Assembly (NCBI GenBank): GCA_019894665.1 | Contig: JAGXOC010000002.1 | Span: 1-43,390 of the forward strand | Direction: 5' to 3' | Origin: Candidatus Thorarchaeota archaeon | Lineage (GTDB): Archaea; Asgardarchaeota; Thorarchaeia; Thorarchaeales; Thorarchaeaceae | Length of the DNA stretch: 43,390 nt | In this document: piece after piece, positions 40,723 through 43,390 of the stretch | Layout of the letters: every line of letters begins with the position of its first letter | Position numbering within the stretch: position 1 is the first letter of the stretch | Translations under genes and position numbers: made by a program | Notes under the pieces: model-generated | Told to the model about the DNA's origin: nothing | Seen by the model: only the letters and a program-made list of their open reading frames with translations | Database searches by the model: none

Positions 40723-41178
40723 TTATTCTTCAGTTGCAGCTTCTTCTTCTGCAGGTTCTGGTGGAGGAACTTGAACTCCTCCAGCGTCAGATGGGAGAAA
40801 CTCATCTAGGAGTTCGTAGAGAGATCGACCAAACATACCGCCAAAACCACCAAGCATCGCACCAATGAGGACACTGATCACAATAACTAATGCTCCAAGT
40901 CCATCGAGACCTAGAAGTCCGATGAATATATTAGCTACAGCCATTGCTTGAGCAGTTAATGCTAGATAGACAAAGAGTATTCCCCATGCAAGTCCTACGC
41001 CTAGAAATCCTATCAAGAAGGCTTTCCTTATTCTCCTGACAAAGAGAGCTCCGAGTGCTCCTGCAAAGAGCATCAGCATCCAGTTCCCAGCTAGCTGGAA
41101 AACGATTCCAAAGACTATGGTGATCACCAGTGCTGGTAGAAAGCCGAGTTCAGGAATTGTATCATCTATTTTTCCCAT
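40723..41178 (-). CDS. Small membrane protein with acidic proline-rich tail
   Basis: A 151-residue protein with four hydrophobic helices (about 11-30, 32-47, 52-75, 82-110), a GAMLGGFGGMFGRSLYELL segment and an acidic, proline-rich C-terminus (PPPEPAEEEAATEE). No family recognised. ATG 41178 has a strong GGAGGT upstream and starts 11 bases after the penicillin acylase stop (41190), so the two genes are co-transcribed. Its role next to an exported hydrolase is unknown. Confidence 0.7.
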   Translation of the reverse strand: MGKIDDTIPELGFLPALVITIVFGIVFQLAGNWMLMLFAGALGALFVRRIRKAFLIGFLGVGLAWGILFVYLALTAQAMAVANIFIGLLGLDGLGALVIVISVLIGAMLGGFGGMFGRSLYELLDEFLPSDAGGVQVPPPEPAEEEAATEE

Positions 41179-41189
41179 TTCATAACCTC

Positions 41190-43390
41190 CTATGGTACAA
41201 AGGTGATAGTCCTCTCTATCAGCGAGTCGTCCGTGTCTGCAGTTCTAAAAGCAACAGCTGTCGAATAGAAGTACATCACATGGTATCCGTGTTGCTCAGT
41301 GACCTCGTTAAATGAGTACCAGATGTCAAAGATGTCATCCCAATGAGGACTGAACATGTTTCCACTCTGACCACCAGGGTAAGCCATGTATGACATATCA
41401 ATAGCATTCAGGTCAGCAATCAACCTAGTTGATGGACCGCTTGATGCTATCCAACCTCCAGCGACATTGATTGTGTTCTGCCCGCGGTGGGGGCCACCTC
41501 CAATGAAAGTGAATCCGGCCATATGCTCTATGTAGATAGTGTGACGATTTCCATACACCCAGTCAGACTCATCCACCCACTCAGCTGTAAGTGTGTCGAT
41601 TGCTTTAAAGAGAGCTTGAACAAGTATCTCATCACGGGTCTCGACAGGTACTGTAGAGTGGTCGTCGAAATAGTAGGCATTGTCTGTCACAATGAACTCC
41701 TCAAGGATTGGTGTTCTTGAGAGGGGTATTGCAGTATCAATGGAACTGACCTCGTCAAATGTTTCTTCGTGGATAGCATCGAGGAGATACATCCAGATTG
41801 TCGGTGCCTCCAAGTCTGGTTCCATATCAAAGTCCCAAGGTCGCAGCAGTTCGACAGCATCAGCTATTGTGGTGTTCCCATCACCCACTGCATCCCAGGC
41901 AGCTATGACATACGGAACGATGACTTCTGCCCTAACTTCAACAACATCAGCCTGAAATCGTTTCATGTCATCCACTGTTATGCCATCGTTATTGTCCAAG
42001 AGATAGAAAATACGCCTTGCGCGGTATCCATTAGCTTGTGGACCGAGGATGTCATAGGCATAGTTACTTGGATCTATTGTTCGCTGGTTCGCAGACTGAA
42101 CAAATCCTCTTGAAGGATTGACCTCTCGGGGGTTGTGGGCATATGGGACATAACTCACCATTCCCACCGAGTCATTCAGGGCAGTAATCGGGTACTCGCC
42201 AGTGTACCCAGCACGTATTGGAAGTCTTCCAACAACAAGCATAGCGATATTTCCCGAGTCATCCCCAAACACACAGTTCTGGGGCGCAGTGTCCCACCAA
42301 TACATTGCATTCATGAACTCTGTTAGATCGTCAGCTTTCATGACTTCAGCAATCGCAACCATCTCATGAGTTACACCAGATATTGTCCAGTTCATCGCCA
42401 AGTTCGGGTGTGTTTCACTATCAGAACTGTAAGTAGGCTGAACTGAATCAATACAAGGTCCATGAACAGACTCCTTTACAGTGAATGGTATGACCTCACC
42501 TTCCTTTGTGTGGATGTATTCCTGGTGGATGGTGAAATCCCTCCACTCACCATTGTACATGTACTGGTCAGGATTCGCAGGATTGAGCTCTTCAACGAAA
42601 ATATCGTTTACATCAGCTCCTACATTAGTGAAGCTATATGCTACATGATCATTGTGACCAATAAGAACTCCAGGAAGTCCTGGAAATGTCGTGCCAGTCA
42701 CGTCAAGTACTCCAGGCACAACTATGTGTGTTTCATACCAGACAGAGGGTGCTTGGTATCCTAAGTGGGGGTCTCCCGCCACTATTGGCATTCCTGTTGA
42801 TGACTTCGAGCCATTGATTGCCCAATTATTACTGCCGACGAATTCGAAGTCACCTAATGGCTTGATGACCTCATTCATCATTTTGATCACTGCTTCCAAC
42901 TTGTCATTCGGGATTATTGCTTCATCCGCGAGTATGATGCCAGAGAATTGATCGGGATCAGCTGAAACCGGCACCTTTCCAGGTCCAAGAGGGTATTCCC
43001 CAATGCTTAGGTTATACTGTTCTTGAATTATAGGAATAGTATTGGGCATAACATCTGGAAACAGGTCATTGTACAATGTGTCATTATCAAGTGTTGTTCG
43101 AATCCATTGGCGTTGAAAGTCCATGATTGACCCCGCAAGACCCCATGCCAACATCTTGGCATTGATAAAACAGTCCACAGGAGTCCAAGGTTCTGGAGTA
43201 TAACCTAATATTTTGAACTCGATAGGCATGTTCGCACTAGTCAACGAATTGATGAAGACATTTGCACCTTCAACTAAAGCATTAACACCGTCCAATGCAT
43301 CAGCTACTTCAGAATCTGAAGCAGCATTTGCTTCAAACCACTCGAGTGTATCCTGAGCGGATCGCGCCAACCCTATTGATCGATAGAACT
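41190..43390 (-). CDS. Penicillin acylase family Ntn hydrolase (S45), 5' end cut by window edge
   Basis: Amidohydrolase of the S45 family, whose members cleave side-chain amides of penicillins, acyl-homoserine lactones or lipopeptides. The alpha-chain part begins beyond the window (frame open to 43390); the spacer ends at the autocleavage site before the nucleophile Ser (codon 42831-42833) in VGSNNWAINGS. After it come GDPHLGYQAPSVWYE and the later GHNDHVAYSFTNVGAD, the usual oxyanion-hole and Asn contacts, and near the end GPSTRLIADLN and YPGGQSGNMFSPHWDD. Over 730 aa are in view, normal for the family. Likely exported, but its N-terminal signal is outside the window. A small membrane protein follows 11 bases downstream. 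Confidence 0.93.
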   Translation of the reverse strand, partial: FYRSIGLARSAQDTLEWFEANAASDSEVADALDGVNALVEGANVFINSLTSANMPIEFKILGYTPEPWTPVDCFINAKMLAWGLAGSIMDFQRQWIRTTLDNDTLYNDLFPDVMPNTIPIIQEQYNLSIGEYPLGPGKVPVSADPDQFSGIILADEAIIPNDKLEAVIKMMNEVIKPLGDFEFVGSNNWAINGSKSSTGMPIVAGDPHLGYQAPSVWYETHIVVPGVLDVTGTTFPGLPGVLIGHNDHVAYSFTNVGADVNDIFVEELNPANPDQYMYNGEWRDFTIHQEYIHTKEGEVIPFTVKESVHGPCIDSVQPTYSSDSETHPNLAMNWTISGVTHEMVAIAEVMKADDLTEFMNAMYWWDTAPQNCVFGDDSGNIAMLVVGRLPIRAGYTGEYPITALNDSVGMVSYVPYAHNPREVNPSRGFVQSANQRTIDPSNYAYDILGPQANGYRARRIFYLLDNNDGITVDDMKRFQADVVEVRAEVIVPYVIAAWDAVGDGNTTIADAVELLRPWDFDMEPDLEAPTIWMYLLDAIHEETFDEVSSIDTAIPLSRTPILEEFIVTDNAYYFDDHSTVPVETRDEILVQALFKAIDTLTAEWVDESDWVYGNRHTIYIEHMAGFTFIGGGPHRGQNTINVAGGWIASSGPSTRLIADLNAIDMSYMAYPGGQSGNMFSPHWDDIFDIWYSFNEVTEQHGYHVMYFYSTAVAFRTADTDDSLIERTITFVP

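Noticed and set aside
41190-43390. Reading the penicillin-acylase homologue as an antibiotic resistance gene
   Set aside because: The family is broad and acts mostly on other amides; nothing in the context points to beta-lactams.
1-43390. tRNA, rRNA and CRISPR search by eye
   Set aside because: No T-loop-like segment with a matching acceptor stem, no rRNA core sequence and no regularly spaced repeats were found.

Overview
This 43.4 kb window reads as chromosomal DNA of an anaerobic archaeon, most likely an Asgard lineage (Thorarchaeota-like is my best guess; this is inference from gene content and needs phylogeny). Support comes from TATA-like boxes about 25-50 bases before several starts, Shine-Dalgarno motifs of the GGAGG/GGTGA type, many GTG/TTG starts, a DUF39/COG2122 homocysteine operon, DUF362 ferredoxin proteins, a longin-like domain behind a 7-TM protein, and an aldehyde:ferredoxin oxidoreductase with MoaD-like partners. 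Composition is mid-40s % GC by eye and looks even throughout. I see no rRNA, tRNA, CRISPR array, phage or insertion sequence.

Layout. 1-3079: the end of a peptide ABC transporter operon (permease cut by the left edge, then OppD and OppF ATPases). 3155-6790: a small zinc protein, an MFS transporter, a bacterial-type GAPDH and a shortened citrate synthase homologue. 7047-11598: a compact operon (DUF39-ferredoxin, COG2122, aspartate-semialdehyde dehydrogenase, aspartate kinase) that fits aspartate to homocysteine. 11632-14687 (minus): an MFS transporter, a C45-type Ntn hydrolase and a DapA-family lyase. 14818-17511: a membrane acyltransferase, an orphan OppD-like ATPase with degenerate catalytic motifs, and a small membrane protein. 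17537-21576 (minus): a 7-TM/longin-like protein, a DinB protein and two tandem DUF362 ferredoxin proteins. 21688-23971: an unrecognised soluble protein and three membrane proteins. 24030-31154: a complete peptide transporter (OppF, OppD, DppC, DppB on minus; the solute-binding protein divergent on plus). 31332-33403: a membrane protein and a second orphan OppD-like ATPase. 33404-33729: no credible gene, but four consecutive hairpins. 33730-37259: an ornithine/acetylornithine-type transcarbamylase, a small membrane protein, rubrerythrin and a flavodiiron protein. 37577-40028: tungsten-type AOR followed by two ubiquitin-like MoaD-family proteins. 40146-43390: a type I membrane protein, a small membrane protein and a penicillin-acylase-family hydrolase cut by the right edge.

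Taken together the window suggests a peptide- and amide-scavenging anaerobe: six OppD/OppF-type ATPases, one complete and one edge-cut peptide importer, two Ntn amidohydrolase families, aldehyde oxidation through AOR with ferredoxin, and protection from oxygen and peroxide by FDP and rubrerythrin. The features most worth a second look are the degenerate orphan ATPase, the 7-TM/longin-like protein, the extended DppC permeases, the MoaD-like protein with a tail beyond Gly-Gly, and the hairpin-rich non-coding region at 33.5-33.7 kb.
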